The position numbers and the translations under genes were made by a program. The notes under the pieces are model-generated. The model was not told where the DNA came from. It did no database searches and saw only the letters and a list, made by a program, of their open reading frames with translations. From Gloeobacter morelensis MG652769 (GTDB lineage: Bacteria > Cyanobacteriota > Cyanobacteriia > Gloeobacterales > Gloeobacteraceae), in NCBI RefSeq assembly GCF_021018745.1, contig NZ_CP063845.1, positions 2,914,001 through 2,978,000 of the forward strand: a stretch of 64,000 nt of DNA. Direction: 5' to 3'. Each line of letters opens with the position of its first letter. Position 1 is the stretch's first letter. Of the stretch, positions 37,090 to 46,989 are shown one piece after another.

Positions 37090-37914
37090 TTAACCGGAGC
37101 CTATGACCTCTCCGTCGAGAGGAGATTGATAGTAAGGCAAGGTGTTTGGAAGGTCAACTTTGAGTTGAGAAGCGGCATCTATGTAAACGCGAGCCCTCCT
37201 GATTTTGCAGGTATTGATGTGCCCTGCATTTTGCTTATCATTTGTAAGAAGATGAAGATGGTATTGAGGAACGTTAAGATCTGGGGCAGTTTTCTCGGGA
37301 AAACGGAAACCCATGAACGTTCCCTCGACGTTGTTCACTTCCTCGTTGACTGCATTTGCGAGACCTTCCGAAAAGGATGCGTAAGGCTTTTCCATTCTGG
37401 GGAAGTTCTGATACTGAACAGAGTCAAAGACGCCTACAACCTTAATAGCATAGAAGACATTGACGGTTGGAAGCTTTTTGTCCAGCGTTGCCTTGAAATC
37501 CTCGCAATCGATAGGTTGGAGAATATCAAAGCTCTTCTCGGGCTTAAAGAATTTGACAGTGGCCCAGGAAACCGTTTCGGCGTCATCCGTTTCCCTCACG
37601 GTGCCATCCGTTTTAGACTGATAGTATTTGCCATCGATAGCCATGATTTCCCCGTCAATGTGATCGGGTGCGCCCAAACCGAAATCGCCGTTTCGCTTCA
37701 GCTTGCCGTACGTAATATATCCATCGAACACAGATGAGTACAACGCGTCTGCCGTCGAGGCTTGGAATACAACATCATCACTTACCGAATTGGGAACCGA
37801 AAATGCTGAGAGTGTAACTGCTCCGACGAGAGTGAGGCCCGACAAAAGCAGGATTCCCTTCAACTTTTTCCGCTTTTTACTGCCATCACCGACAAAAACT
37901 TTGCGAATGTCCAT
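37090..37914 (-). CDS. Alpha-acetolactate decarboxylase paralogue, copy 2
   Basis: 274 aa (ATG 37914 with AGAGGAG upstream). A basic leader and hydrophobic segment (KLKGILLLSGLTLVGAVTLSAFS) are followed by the decarboxylase domain: VFDGYITYGKLKRNGDFGLGAPDHIDGEIMAIDGKYY, GTFMGFRFPE and YHLHLLTNDKQNAGHINTC with the zinc-binding histidines. It aligns with copy 1 from end to end, so the two are a tandem duplication that has diverged strongly. Base composition is visibly more AT-rich than both neighbours, suggesting separate origin or relaxed selection. It may be membrane-anchored or secreted. Confidence 0.83.
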   Translation of the reverse strand: MDIRKVFVGDGSKKRKKLKGILLLSGLTLVGAVTLSAFSVPNSVSDDVVFQASTADALYSSVFDGYITYGKLKRNGDFGLGAPDHIDGEIMAIDGKYYQSKTDGTVRETDDAETVSWATVKFFKPEKSFDILQPIDCEDFKATLDKKLPTVNVFYAIKVVGVFDSVQYQNFPRMEKPYASFSEGLANAVNEEVNNVEGTFMGFRFPEKTAPDLNVPQYHLHLLTNDKQNAGHINTCKIRRARVYIDAASQLKVDLPNTLPYYQSPLDGEVIGSG

Positions 37915-37989
37915 GGTCAAGCTCCTCTGTAATTTAAGTGTGAACAGCAGTTTTGCAACAGATACTGCCATTGCAAGAAATAGACGACT

Positions 37990-38982
37990 TTAGGGGGTGA
38001 TCACGGCGCGAAAGCGCACATCCCCACTGAGTACCCGGTCGAAGGCGAGGTTGATGTTATCGAGCGAGTAGGTCTCGGCGACGACTTTGACCTTGCCTTT
38101 AGCCGCGTAGTCGAGGGCTTCAAAAAGATACTCCGGGCCGTTTTGCTGCGAACCGATAATTCGCCAGCGGTTGACCAGCAGATCGCCACTCACCGCGAGG
38201 GTCTGGTTGTCGCTGGGAAGACCCATCAGCACCAACCGGCCGTCCGGGCGCAGCCCTTGCAAAGCTTCGCCGGTCGCCCGATACGAGTTGCTGCAGGCGA
38301 GGATCACATCGGCGCCCCCCGCCTGCCGCAACGCGGCCCCGGAGGGAAACACCCCGTCAGCCCCGAGCGAGCGCACCAGTTTTTCTTTTGATGGCGAGTG
38401 GGTGATGGCGAAAGTTTCGAAGCCCGCCGCCTTGCCGTACTGAACCGCCAGGTGCCCAAGACCGCCGATGCCCAATACTGCGACGCGCTCGTGGGGTTTC
38501 GGGTCGGCAAAGCGCAGCCCCGCCCAGACGGTGTAGCCCGCGCAAAATAGCGAAGCCGCCTGTTCGTAAGCGAGGGCGTCAGGTAACAGCACGGTCGCTT
38601 CGGCCTGAGCGAGCATATATTCGGCGTGGCCGCCCTGGGTCTGTACGCCCGTGCCCTGTTGATCTTTGCAAAAGAGCGCTTTGCCGCGCCGACACCATTC
38701 GCACCGCCCGCAGGCCAGCTGCAGCCACGGCACCCCGACGCGATCGCCCAGGCGACGCGTGTGTACTCCGGCACCGAGGGCGACAATTTCGCCCACTGGT
38801 TCATGGCCGAGGGTACGCGGGAAGCTGTCCGCGGGCCAGGCTCCTTCGGTGATGTGAATGTCGGTGTAGCACAGGCCGCTCGCTTTGATCCGGATGAGTA
38901 CCTGGCTGATCCCGGGTTCGGGAATCGGCAGATCGCGGATTTCCCAACGGCCGTGCAGGTTCGGAACGACGGCGGCTTTCAT
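37990..38982 (-). CDS. Zinc-dependent alcohol dehydrogenase
   Basis: Medium-chain ADH of 330 aa. The catalytic-zinc residues are C in SGLCYTDIHI and GHEPVGEI; the structural zinc site is CGRCEWCRRGKALFC; the Rossmann motif is GIGGLGHLAVQYGKA. Family members interconvert primary or secondary alcohols and aldehydes/ketones with NAD(P)H. In the minus run it is 75 bp upstream of the acetolactate decarboxylase pair, so acetoin/butanediol interconversion is one possibility; a role in product tailoring is another. Confidence 0.9.
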   Translation of the reverse strand: MKAAVVPNLHGRWEIRDLPIPEPGISQVLIRIKASGLCYTDIHITEGAWPADSFPRTLGHEPVGEIVALGAGVHTRRLGDRVGVPWLQLACGRCEWCRRGKALFCKDQQGTGVQTQGGHAEYMLAQAEATVLLPDALAYEQAASLFCAGYTVWAGLRFADPKPHERVAVLGIGGLGHLAVQYGKAAGFETFAITHSPSKEKLVRSLGADGVFPSGAALRQAGGADVILACSNSYRATGEALQGLRPDGRLVLMGLPSDNQTLAVSGDLLVNRWRIIGSQQNGPEYLFEALDYAAKGKVKVVAETYSLDNINLAFDRVLSGDVRFRAVITP

Positions 38983-39021
38983 CGAGAACGGGCTCCTGTC
39001 GCGGGTGATCTCAAGACAACG

Positions 39022-39258
39022 TCAGAGGCTGCGATCCGGGTCGAGGTAAGCTACCGCCCGGGTGCGCAGATGGGCCAGTTGCTCGTAGACAGGGTTGATT
39101 TTGCACAAAGGCGGGATGTCGATCACCCTGCCGAAGAGGCGCACCCGCCTGGCAAAGGGGCAAGTCGCCGGGATGAGCCGGCAGACCAGTCGAGCCGTCT
39201 GCTTGTCGGTGAACACGTAGGCATCCAACCACTGCTGAAGCTTGCGCACGGGTGACAT
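39022..39258 (-). CDS. Mo-dependent nitrogenase C-terminus-like small protein
   Basis: About 78 aa from ATG 39258; GTG 39336 would add 26 Arg/Ala-rich residues. The block ARLVCRLIPATCPFARRVRLFGRVIDIPPLCKINPVYEQLAHLRTRAVAYL matches, by recall, the cyanobacterial PF06967 family (Mo-nitro_C), whose key feature is LIPAxCPFxR...FGR...IPPLCKLNPxYE. It contains two conserved cysteines. Despite the name, free-standing copies occur in cyanobacteria without nitrogenase, and no function is established. It lies between an SDR and the ADH in the minus run. Confidence 0.7.
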   Translation of the reverse strand: MSPVRKLQQWLDAYVFTDKQTARLVCRLIPATCPFARRVRLFGRVIDIPPLCKINPVYEQLAHLRTRAVAYLDPDRSL

Positions 39259-39340
39259 GGCGATGGCCCAACGACGACCGGCCGCATCTGAAACTGGGGC
39301 GCCGAGCTGCGGCCCGGCCCGGCGCCGTGCGCTCACTGCC

Positions 39341-40090
39341 CTACTGGGCGACGTAGCCGCCGTCGATCATCAGCGAGTGGCCGGTGATATACCCGGCACC
39401 CTCCGAGCACAAGAAAAGGACGGTCTGTGCCACTTCCTCCGGTTTGCCCGGGCGGCCGAGCGGGTGCAAATTGATAAGCGTTTCGCGCACTTCCGGCTCG
39501 AAGCGCTCGTACATGTCGGTGTGGATGGCTCCGGGGCTGACCGCGTTCACCCGGATATTCGATTTGGCGTATTCGAGGGCGACGGCCTTGGTGAGGCCGA
39601 GCACCGCGTGCTTACTGGCCGTGTAGATAGGTACGCCCGGAAAACCGATCTCCCCGGCGATCGAGGACATGTTGACGATCGCCCCGCCGCCGTTTTTGAG
39701 CATTTGGGGAATTTCGTACTTCATGCAGAGCCAGGTGCCTTTGTAATTGATGTCGCTGATCCAATCGAAAAGCGCCTCGCTCTGGTCGGGCAGCGCAGAT
39801 GGCTGTTGCTCGACGCCGGCGTTGTTAAAGGCAAAGTCGAGGCGGCCATAGACAGCCATCGTTTTTTCAACCATCGCCTCGATCTGGGCTGCCTGGGTGA
39901 CGTCGGTCTGGACGAAAAAGCTGTCGCTGCCGGCGTCTTTGACAAGCTGCACGGTCTTTTCACTCTCGTCGGCGCGGCGGCTGGCCACTACCACCGCTGC
40001 TCCCTCACGGGCGAAAGCGACCGCCGTCGCCCGTCCGATGCCCACACTGCCGCCGGTAATGACGGCAACCTTGCCTGCAAATCGTGCCAT
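39341..40090 (-). CDS. Short-chain dehydrogenase/reductase
   Basis: Classical SDR of 249 aa (ATG 40090 after GAGGAG). The cofactor motif is TGGSVGIGRATAV, NNAG is in FAFNNAGVEQQ, the catalytic Ser is in VNMSSIAGE and YxxxK is YTASK. The C-terminus GYITGHSLMIDGGYVAQ is that of the glucose/3-oxoacyl reductase-like group. It lies 51 bp downstream of the RND permease gene. It is similar in type to the SDR at 63158-63964, and may be a trans-acting ketoreductase or unrelated to the cluster. Confidence 0.9.
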   Translation of the reverse strand: MARFAGKVAVITGGSVGIGRATAVAFAREGAAVVVASRRADESEKTVQLVKDAGSDSFFVQTDVTQAAQIEAMVEKTMAVYGRLDFAFNNAGVEQQPSALPDQSEALFDWISDINYKGTWLCMKYEIPQMLKNGGGAIVNMSSIAGEIGFPGVPIYTASKHAVLGLTKAVALEYAKSNIRVNAVSPGAIHTDMYERFEPEVRETLINLHPLGRPGKPEEVAQTVLFLCSEGAGYITGHSLMIDGGYVAQ

Positions 40091-40141
40091 GGATAATCTC
40101 CTCGGTGACAAATAGTGGAATGGTGCCCAAAACGCATATTG

Positions 40142-43100
40142 CTATTTCTGGGAGGGGCTGGGTATTTCCAGCGCATTGGACTGGGTGGAAGAATCGTGCG
40201 TTAGGAGGTCTGGTGCGGTTCTATCGCCTTTGAATCGTTCGCGCAGGGCACCGATGACAATGTAGAGCACCGGAACAATGTAAAGACTCAAAGCGGTGGA
40301 GACGAGCATGCCGCCGAAGACGGCAGTGCCCAGCGATTGGCGACCGGCTGCCCCAGCCCCCTCCGCCATCACCAGGGGCACCACCCCAAGAATGAAGGCG
40401 AACGAGGTCATCAAGATGGGTCGCAGGCGGATTTGAGCCGCCTTGCTCACCGCCTGGATGCGGGTGAGGCCCTCTTTGCACAGCTGATTGGCAAACTCGA
40501 CAATCAAGATGGCGTTTTTACTGGCCAGGCCGATGAGCATGACCAGACCGATCTGGCAGTAGATGTCGTTTTCGAGGCCGCGCAGGGCCTGGGCCCCCAG
40601 GGCACCGACGATGGCCAGCGGCACCGAGAGCATGATCACCAGCGGGTCGGTCAGGCTCTCGTATTGGGCGGCCAGCACCAGAAAGACGAAGACGACTCCC
40701 AGCACAAAGATAAACAGTGCCTTATTCCCAGATTCGATCTGCTCAAGAGACACCCCCGACCACTGGAAACGTATACCCTGGGGCAGCACCTGCTCCGCCA
40801 ATTTTTGCATTTGCTCGATAGCCTGACCGGAGCTGAAGCCCTCAGCCGGGGCACCGTTCACTTCCGCCGAGCGGAGCATATTGTAGTGGTTGATAATCTG
40901 GGGAGCGACGGTCCGGCTCACGGTGACCAGGTTGCCGAGCGGAATCATCGCGCCGGTCTGCGAACGGACGTAGAAGCGCCGCAGATCCTGGGGTGTGGAG
41001 CGAAAGCGGCGATCGGCCTGCACGTAGACGCGGTAGGGGCGGTTGAACATCTCGAAATCATTGACATACAGCGAACCCATGTAGATCTGCAGGGCCTTGA
41101 GCACCTCGTCTGGGGCAACGGCGAGGGCCTCCGCCTTCTCGCGGTTCACCTCGACCACCAACTGCGGATCGTTGATGCTGAAGCTTGAGAACAGGCCGCT
41201 CAACCCCGGTTGGGCATTGCCCTGTTCGACCAGGGTGCGGGTCACCCCGGCCAAGGTCTCCAGGCCGAGGTTGCGCTGGTCCTGCACCTGGAGTTGAAAA
41301 CCGCCGAACTGACCGACGCCCTGCTGGATGGCGGGCATCGGGAAGGCCGCCACCGTCGCTCCTGGGATGCGCGAGAGCGGCCCGCGCACCTTGTCGATAA
41401 TCGCGTCGACGGACTGGCTCGGCTGGCGCCGTTCGGCAAGTGGCAGCAGGTGCGGGAAGATCGTGGCTTTGTTCGGAGCGTTGCCGCTGGGGCTGTAGCC
41501 GCCGATGGCGAACATTCTGGCCAGTTCAGGGAGCTTGCGCAGCTCCTGCTCCACCTGGAGCATGACCTTGTTGGTGTAGTCGAGCGAGCTGCCTTCCGGG
41601 CACTGCACGAACACGACGAAGTAGCTCTGGTCCTCGTTGGGGACGAAGCCCGGGGGAACTTTTCCAAACAGCCACCAGGCCAGACCCAGCAGGCAGACGA
41701 AAACCCCCAGCATCGCAGCTCGAAAGCGCAGCACAAATCCCAGCGAACGGGCATAACCGCGCCGCAGCCAATCGATAAGGTCGTTGATCCGGTCGAACAG
41801 CCAGTGGCGCGGCGGTTCGGCGCGCAGCAGCAGCGCTGAGAGTGTGGGAGTCAGTGTCAAGGCGATCAAAGTCGACAGGGCAATCGAGAAGGTGAGCGTC
41901 AGGGCGAATTGCTGATAGAGTCGTCCGGCAGTCCCCGGAAAGAAAGCGACCGGCACGAAGACCGCCACGAGCACCAGTGAGGTCGCAATGACCGCGCCGA
42001 AGACTTCCCGCATAGCCTCGGGGGCGGCGGCGCGCACTGTCAATCCCCGCTCACGGCTGTAGCGCACGATGTTCTCGACCACGACGATCGCATCGTCGAC
42101 GACCAGGCCAGCTGCAAGGGTGATGCCGAACAGGGTCAACGTGTTGATCGAAAAGCCCAGCAGCTTGACGAAGATGAACGTGCCCACCAGCGAGACGGGA
42201 ATAGCAATCGCCGGTATGAGCGTGCCGCGCCAGTCCTGCAAAAAGATGAACATCACCGCCACCACCAGCACAACCGCCTCAATGAGGGTTTTGACGACCT
42301 CATGGATGGATTCATCGACCATCGAGGCGCTGTCGAAGGCGATTTCGTATTCGAGACCGGGTGGGAAAGCGCGGGCCTGCCGATCCAGTTCGGCTCTGAC
42401 GTCGCGGTAGACATCGAGGGTGTTGGCCCCGGGCAGTTGAGAGACGGCGATACCCACGGCGTTTCTACCCGTAAAGCGCAAGAAAGTGGTGTAATCTTCA
42501 GCTCCCAGTTCGGTGCGCCCGACGTCCTTCAGCCGCACAAGCGCGCCGTCTGCCCCCCGTTTGAGAATGAGATTGTCGAACTGGGCGGGGCTTTTCAGGC
42601 GGCCCACAGCCCGCACGCTGATCTGGTAGGGCTGTCCGTCCAGCGACGGCGGTTGGCCCACCTGGCCGGCACCGACCTGCAGGTTCTGGGTCTCCAGAGC
42701 ACGCACGACATCCACCGCACTCAGGCGGCGGGCGGCCAGCCGGTCGGCATCCAGCCACAGGCGCATCGAATAGCGGCGTTCGCCAAAAATCCGCACATCG
42801 CCTACCCCTTTGACCCGCCGGAGGGCGTCGCTGATGTAGAGGTCGGCATAGTTGCTGATGAAAGTATTGTCGTATTCGTTGTTCTTGGCGTAGAGGCCGA
42901 AGGCGACGGTGACCTGGCTCGCATTTTTGCGGATTGTCACCCCTGTGCGGCGCACCTCCTCGGGCAGACGGCCCTGGACCGCGGTGAGCCGGTTCTGGAT
43001 GTCCATGGCCGCATCGTCGATGTTGCGCGCCAGGTCAAAGGTAACGGTGATCGTGCTGGTGCCGTCGTTGCTGCTGGTCGAGGTCATGTACCGCATGCTC

Positions 43101-43321
43101 TCAGCCCCGTTGATCTGCTGCTCCAGCGGGGTGGTGACCGTGGACTCGACCACCTCAGCGCTCGCCCCGTCGTAGCGGGCCGTTACGACCACCTGGGGAA
43201 GAGCAATGTCAGGGTATTGATCGACAGGCAGCGTCCGGATGCTGACCCACCCGCCCAGCACGATGATTACCGAGCAGGCGATGGTAAGGATGGGCCGGTG
43301 GACAAAATAATTGACGAACAT
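40142..43321 (-). CDS. RND-family efflux permease (HAE1/AcrB type)
   Basis: Inner-membrane proton-driven exporter of 1059 aa, the full length of the AcrB family. The N-terminus FVHRPILTIACSVIIVLGGWVSIRTLPVDQYPDIALPQV is typical, and the proton-relay acidic pair lies in the LAAGLVVDDAIVVVENI helix (GxVDDAIV). Two large periplasmic loops and twelve TM segments are in the expected places. The adaptor gene is 36 bp upstream; no outer-membrane TolC partner is seen. A pump inside the run suggests export of the cluster product or self-protection. Confidence 0.93.
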   Translation of the reverse strand: MFVNYFVHRPILTIACSVIIVLGGWVSIRTLPVDQYPDIALPQVVVTARYDGASAEVVESTVTTPLEQQINGAESMRYMTSTSSNDGTSTITVTFDLARNIDDAAMDIQNRLTAVQGRLPEEVRRTGVTIRKNASQVTVAFGLYAKNNEYDNTFISNYADLYISDALRRVKGVGDVRIFGERRYSMRLWLDADRLAARRLSAVDVVRALETQNLQVGAGQVGQPPSLDGQPYQISVRAVGRLKSPAQFDNLILKRGADGALVRLKDVGRTELGAEDYTTFLRFTGRNAVGIAVSQLPGANTLDVYRDVRAELDRQARAFPPGLEYEIAFDSASMVDESIHEVVKTLIEAVVLVVAVMFIFLQDWRGTLIPAIAIPVSLVGTFIFVKLLGFSINTLTLFGITLAAGLVVDDAIVVVENIVRYSRERGLTVRAAAPEAMREVFGAVIATSLVLVAVFVPVAFFPGTAGRLYQQFALTLTFSIALSTLIALTLTPTLSALLLRAEPPRHWLFDRINDLIDWLRRGYARSLGFVLRFRAAMLGVFVCLLGLAWWLFGKVPPGFVPNEDQSYFVVFVQCPEGSSLDYTNKVMLQVEQELRKLPELARMFAIGGYSPSGNAPNKATIFPHLLPLAERRQPSQSVDAIIDKVRGPLSRIPGATVAAFPMPAIQQGVGQFGGFQLQVQDQRNLGLETLAGVTRTLVEQGNAQPGLSGLFSSFSINDPQLVVEVNREKAEALAVAPDEVLKALQIYMGSLYVNDFEMFNRPYRVYVQADRRFRSTPQDLRRFYVRSQTGAMIPLGNLVTVSRTVAPQIINHYNMLRSAEVNGAPAEGFSSGQAIEQMQKLAEQVLPQGIRFQWSGVSLEQIESGNKALFIFVLGVVFVFLVLAAQYESLTDPLVIMLSVPLAIVGALGAQALRGLENDIYCQIGLVMLIGLASKNAILIVEFANQLCKEGLTRIQAVSKAAQIRLRPILMTSFAFILGVVPLVMAEGAGAAGRQSLGTAVFGGMLVSTALSLYIVPVLYIVIGALRERFKGDRTAPDLLTHDSSTQSNALEIPSPSQK

Positions 43322-43357
43322 CGGTTCGGTATCCCTGGGTGCGTGTGCATCTGGTTT

Positions 43358-44587
43358 CTAGAGCGCGGAGATAGGTGCGCCATCCGAGAGCTTTTGAATG
43401 CCCGAGACGACGATCTTTTCCCCGGGCCGCAGTCCCGCAAGGACCGGATAACGCCTGCCTTCGGCCTCAGCGAGGGTCACCACCTTCTGCCGTGCGACAA
43501 GCCCGGAACGCCCGTTCGCCTGGGCGACAAAGACAAAGTTCTGGCCACTGATTTGGGTAACGGCCGTGGTCGGGACCGACACTGCCTGGCGAGATTTCCA
43601 GACCAGCCGGGCCCGCACGAACTGGTCGGAGCGCATTCGGCCTGCGGCGTTGTCGACCCAGGCTTTGACGAGCACCGATTGGGTTTGATCGTCTACGCGC
43701 GGGGCGATGTACCCGACTTTGCTCGCCCCCAAGGAGCGGTCCTGGTCGTCAAAAAGCTGCAGCTGCATGCCCAGATACAGCCCGGAAGCGCGCTCGATCG
43801 GGACCGGAACATAGATTTCGAGCGGACGGTTTTGGGTGATGGTGGTCAGTTCAGTGGTGGGGGTAATGTAATCCCCCACGCGGACGGGGATGTCGCCGAT
43901 GCGGCCGTCAAAAGGAGCGCTCACCCGGTAGTACTGCAGCTGAACTTGCTGTTCACGGGCTGCCGCGCGCGCTTGATCGAGGGCGCGCCGGGCACGCTCG
44001 ACCGCAGAGCGCTGGGCCGCCAACTGGGCTTCGGCGGCTTCGAGTTCTGCCCTGGCCGCCGCCAGACGGTTGTCGTACTCGTCGAGATTTTCCTGGCTGA
44101 TCGCCCCTTCTGCGCGCAGGCGGGCGTACCTGTCACGCTGCTGCCGAATAAATTTGAAATTCGCCCGGCCGGCTTCCCGACGGGCTAGGTAAGACCCGAT
44201 GAGGGCGCCGGCATTGTCCAGTTCGGCCTCAGCTGAGCGCGCCGCGGAGCGCGAACTCTCGGTAGCCGCCCGCTGCCGATCGGGATCGACCTCGATAAGC
44301 GGCGTTCCAGCGACGACACTGCTGCCGGAGCGCACAAAAATCCGGCTTATCCGCCCCTCGATCTGCGGGCGCAGCACTACCGATTGCCGGGACTTGAGCG
44401 TGCCAATGTATGCGGAACTTTCGTCGATGCGGGAGACTTTGACCGTCGCCAGGGCAACCGGGGTGGCGGCCTGTTTGTCGGTCTCGGTGGCGGAGCGCGC
44501 CGAGCCGCAAGCCTGGATCCCACTCGCTGCCAGGGCCGCAAGGAGCAGTTTGGGCACGATCAGGTTGTCAAAGGGTCTTGTGCTCAT
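43358..44587 (-). CDS. RND efflux adaptor (membrane fusion protein), probable lipoprotein
   Basis: Periplasmic adaptor (409 aa, ATG 44587 after GAGGAGG). The signal sequence ends in a lipobox-like SGIQAC, so it is probably lipid-anchored. The order is a barrel/lipoyl half (SRIDESSAYIGTLKSRQSVVLRPQIEGRISRIFVRSGSSV), a long coiled-coil hairpin rich in Ala/Glu/Arg (LEAAEAQLAAQRSAVERARRALDQA), then the second lipoyl half and barrel (SAPFDGRIGDIPVRVGDY). It bridges the RND permease to an outer-membrane channel encoded elsewhere. Confidence 0.92.
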   Translation of the reverse strand: MSTRPFDNLIVPKLLLAALAASGIQACGSARSATETDKQAATPVALATVKVSRIDESSAYIGTLKSRQSVVLRPQIEGRISRIFVRSGSSVVAGTPLIEVDPDRQRAATESSRSAARSAEAELDNAGALIGSYLARREAGRANFKFIRQQRDRYARLRAEGAISQENLDEYDNRLAAARAELEAAEAQLAAQRSAVERARRALDQARAAAREQQVQLQYYRVSAPFDGRIGDIPVRVGDYITPTTELTTITQNRPLEIYVPVPIERASGLYLGMQLQLFDDQDRSLGASKVGYIAPRVDDQTQSVLVKAWVDNAAGRMRSDQFVRARLVWKSRQAVSVPTTAVTQISGQNFVFVAQANGRSGLVARQKVVTLAEAEGRRYPVLAGLRPGEKIVVSGIQKLSDGAPISAL

Positions 44588-44614
44588 CACACCCTCCTCG
44601 GGCAGTACATCTCA

Positions 44615-45598
<984 letters not shown>

Positions 45599-45763
45599 CT
45601 TGTCAGTTCTCCTCAATCACTGGTTGTGGATTCTGCGCTCGGTGAGCGCCAGATTTTGACAGGTCGCAGCGGATGAACTTTTGAATTTGCACCAGCTGAT
45701 CGTGTGCTGCTCAATAGCAGCCACACAACCTCTCCAACAACGGTTTCCAAATTGAACGGACCG

Positions 45764-45913
45764 GAGACCGGAGGGGCCGGATAGACCGAGATCTCGAAGA
45801 CCATCGAAGCCTAAACGGCAAAGCAAAAATTGATTGAACTGATAAGGCCAACGGGTCTGGAACTGTTCTGAATGTATATAGCCTGGGGTATAGCGTCAAA
45901 CGCTTTTGCTTTT
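45764..45913. repeat. Mosaic inverted repeat, left arm
   Basis: Perfect inverted matches to the arm at 46113-46264: 44 bp (45764-45807) and 60 bp (45854-45913), separated by 46 bp that match only in patches. Identity stops abruptly at both outer ends. No coding frame of known family overlaps it. Confidence 0.9.
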
Positions 45914-46112
45914 CGTGCCATCGACAATATCGATAGTTTTGCTTGCCCTATCCAGAGTTTCGAATGATAGCAAACGCTTGACTCCCGCCTTTGAAATATC
46001 TCCAGTCCGATACTCCCCCTGTCGAAAGAAGTACGATCAGCAAGGCGAATAGTCGCTCTACCCGTTAGAAAAAAACCGGCTGCCGACACCTATTTGTATA
46101 GCCAATTGCTCA

Positions 46113-46264
46113 AAAAGCAAAAGCGTTTGACGCTATACCCCAGGCTATATACATTCAGAACAGTTCCAGACCGTCGGTTCTTCTGCCTCCAGAAGCTCCA
46201 ATATTTTTACCGTTTAGACCTCGATGGTCTTCGAGATCTCGGTCTATCCGGCCCCTCCGGTCTC
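46113..46264. repeat. Mosaic inverted repeat, right arm
   Basis: Inverted partner of 45764-45913: a 60-bp perfect block (46113-46172), a diverged 48-bp middle and a 44-bp perfect block (46221-46264). The 199 bp between the arms contain no recognised gene; the whole 45599-46362 interval is otherwise non-coding and lies between divergent transcription units. Confidence 0.9.
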
Positions 46265-46362
46265 TCTGCCCTTCCGTATTTAAAACGCCCTGGCGCAGAC
46301 TGAATAACTGCGGCATATGTTTGTTTTTTCGCTAATTATTTTCAAGGATATTCGGAGTGGTT

Positions 46363-46785
46363 ATGAACGGTGATTCCTTAAGAAGATGCGATAGGAATAG
46401 GAAACGTTCCAAACCCGGTGGCCGCCGTTTGCGGTGCCCCAAGCACGGTTGTCCGCTACAGAGCCTTCACCACAAGCACCCCCTATTTGCGCGCACCGTG
46501 CACCAACTGCGGCAAAGCGGTATGGGCCTCGGCAAAGCCACCGTACTCCTATCCGACAGGACCGTCGTCCCTCTTCCCAACGAATGGCTGGAAGCCTTCT
46601 GGTGCCAGGAATGCATGGCCACCTGCTGGTACCACGTCAAGAAGTCGGGCAATACCTACTACCTACTGGCGGCCTCCAGGAGCATCTGGAGTCAGGCTTG
46701 CGGCGTCATCGATGTGCGCGGCCACATCACGGCAAGCGAGTTCACCTTGAGGCAGGCGAGAAAACTGTCTGTCACCGACAGATGA
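46363..46785 (+). CDS. Zinc-ribbon-like conserved cyanobacterial protein
   Basis: About 140 aa (ATG 46363 with GGAG close upstream). Two cysteine pairs are likely zinc ligands: RCPKHGCPL near the N-terminus and WCQECMATCWYHV in the middle. It continues SIWSQACGVIDVRGHITASEFTLRQARKL. I recall similar cyanobacterial proteins of unknown function but no characterised member. A DNA/RNA- or protein-binding role is possible. First gene of the plus run; it may be co-transcribed with the DUF2949-like gene 18 bp downstream. Confidence 0.7.
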   Translation: MNGDSLRRCDRNRKRSKPGGRRLRCPKHGCPLQSLHHKHPLFARTVHQLRQSGMGLGKATVLLSDRTVVPLPNEWLEAFWCQECMATCWYHVKKSGNTYYLLAASRSIWSQACGVIDVRGHITASEFTLRQARKLSVTDR

Positions 46786-46803
46786 CTGCCGGAGGCAATC
46801 CAG

Positions 46804-46977
46804 ATGACACACCAGCCCGCCGTCGAACATTACCTGTTGCACAACAGGCTCATCACAGGCGCACAACTAGAGCGGGCCAGGAGGCTGGCCTTTCTCTGGC
46901 AGGGAGATTTGCCCATCGTGCTGTGGAAAATCGGTCTCATTGACCTCGCCACGCTTGCCAGTCTCATCGACCTCTAA
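46804..46977 (+). CDS. DUF2949-like mini-protein
   Basis: 57-aa ORF too short for most callers, with GGAGG seven bases before ATG 46804. It reads MTHQPAVEHYLLHNRLITGA, then QGDLPIVLWKIGLIDLATLASLIDL; the LPIVLWKIGLIDLATL part matches, by recall, the DUF2949 family of ~60-residue cyanobacterial proteins. Two predicted helices flank the motif. No function is known for the family. It sits 12 bp before the PDH E1-alpha gene. Confidence 0.65.
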   Translation: MTHQPAVEHYLLHNRLITGAQLERARRLAFLWQGDLPIVLWKIGLIDLATLASLIDL

Positions 46978-46989
46978 ACCCGGTTGTTT

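Noticed and set aside
42302-44188. 628-codon plus-strand frame spanning the RND permease and adaptor genes
   Set aside because: Crosses the boundary between two clear genes on the other strand and has no recognisable domain.
45811-46089. 92-codon minus-strand frame inside the mosaic inverted repeat, considered as a transposase remnant
   Set aside because: No transposase or other family motif; partly read from the repeat arm itself.
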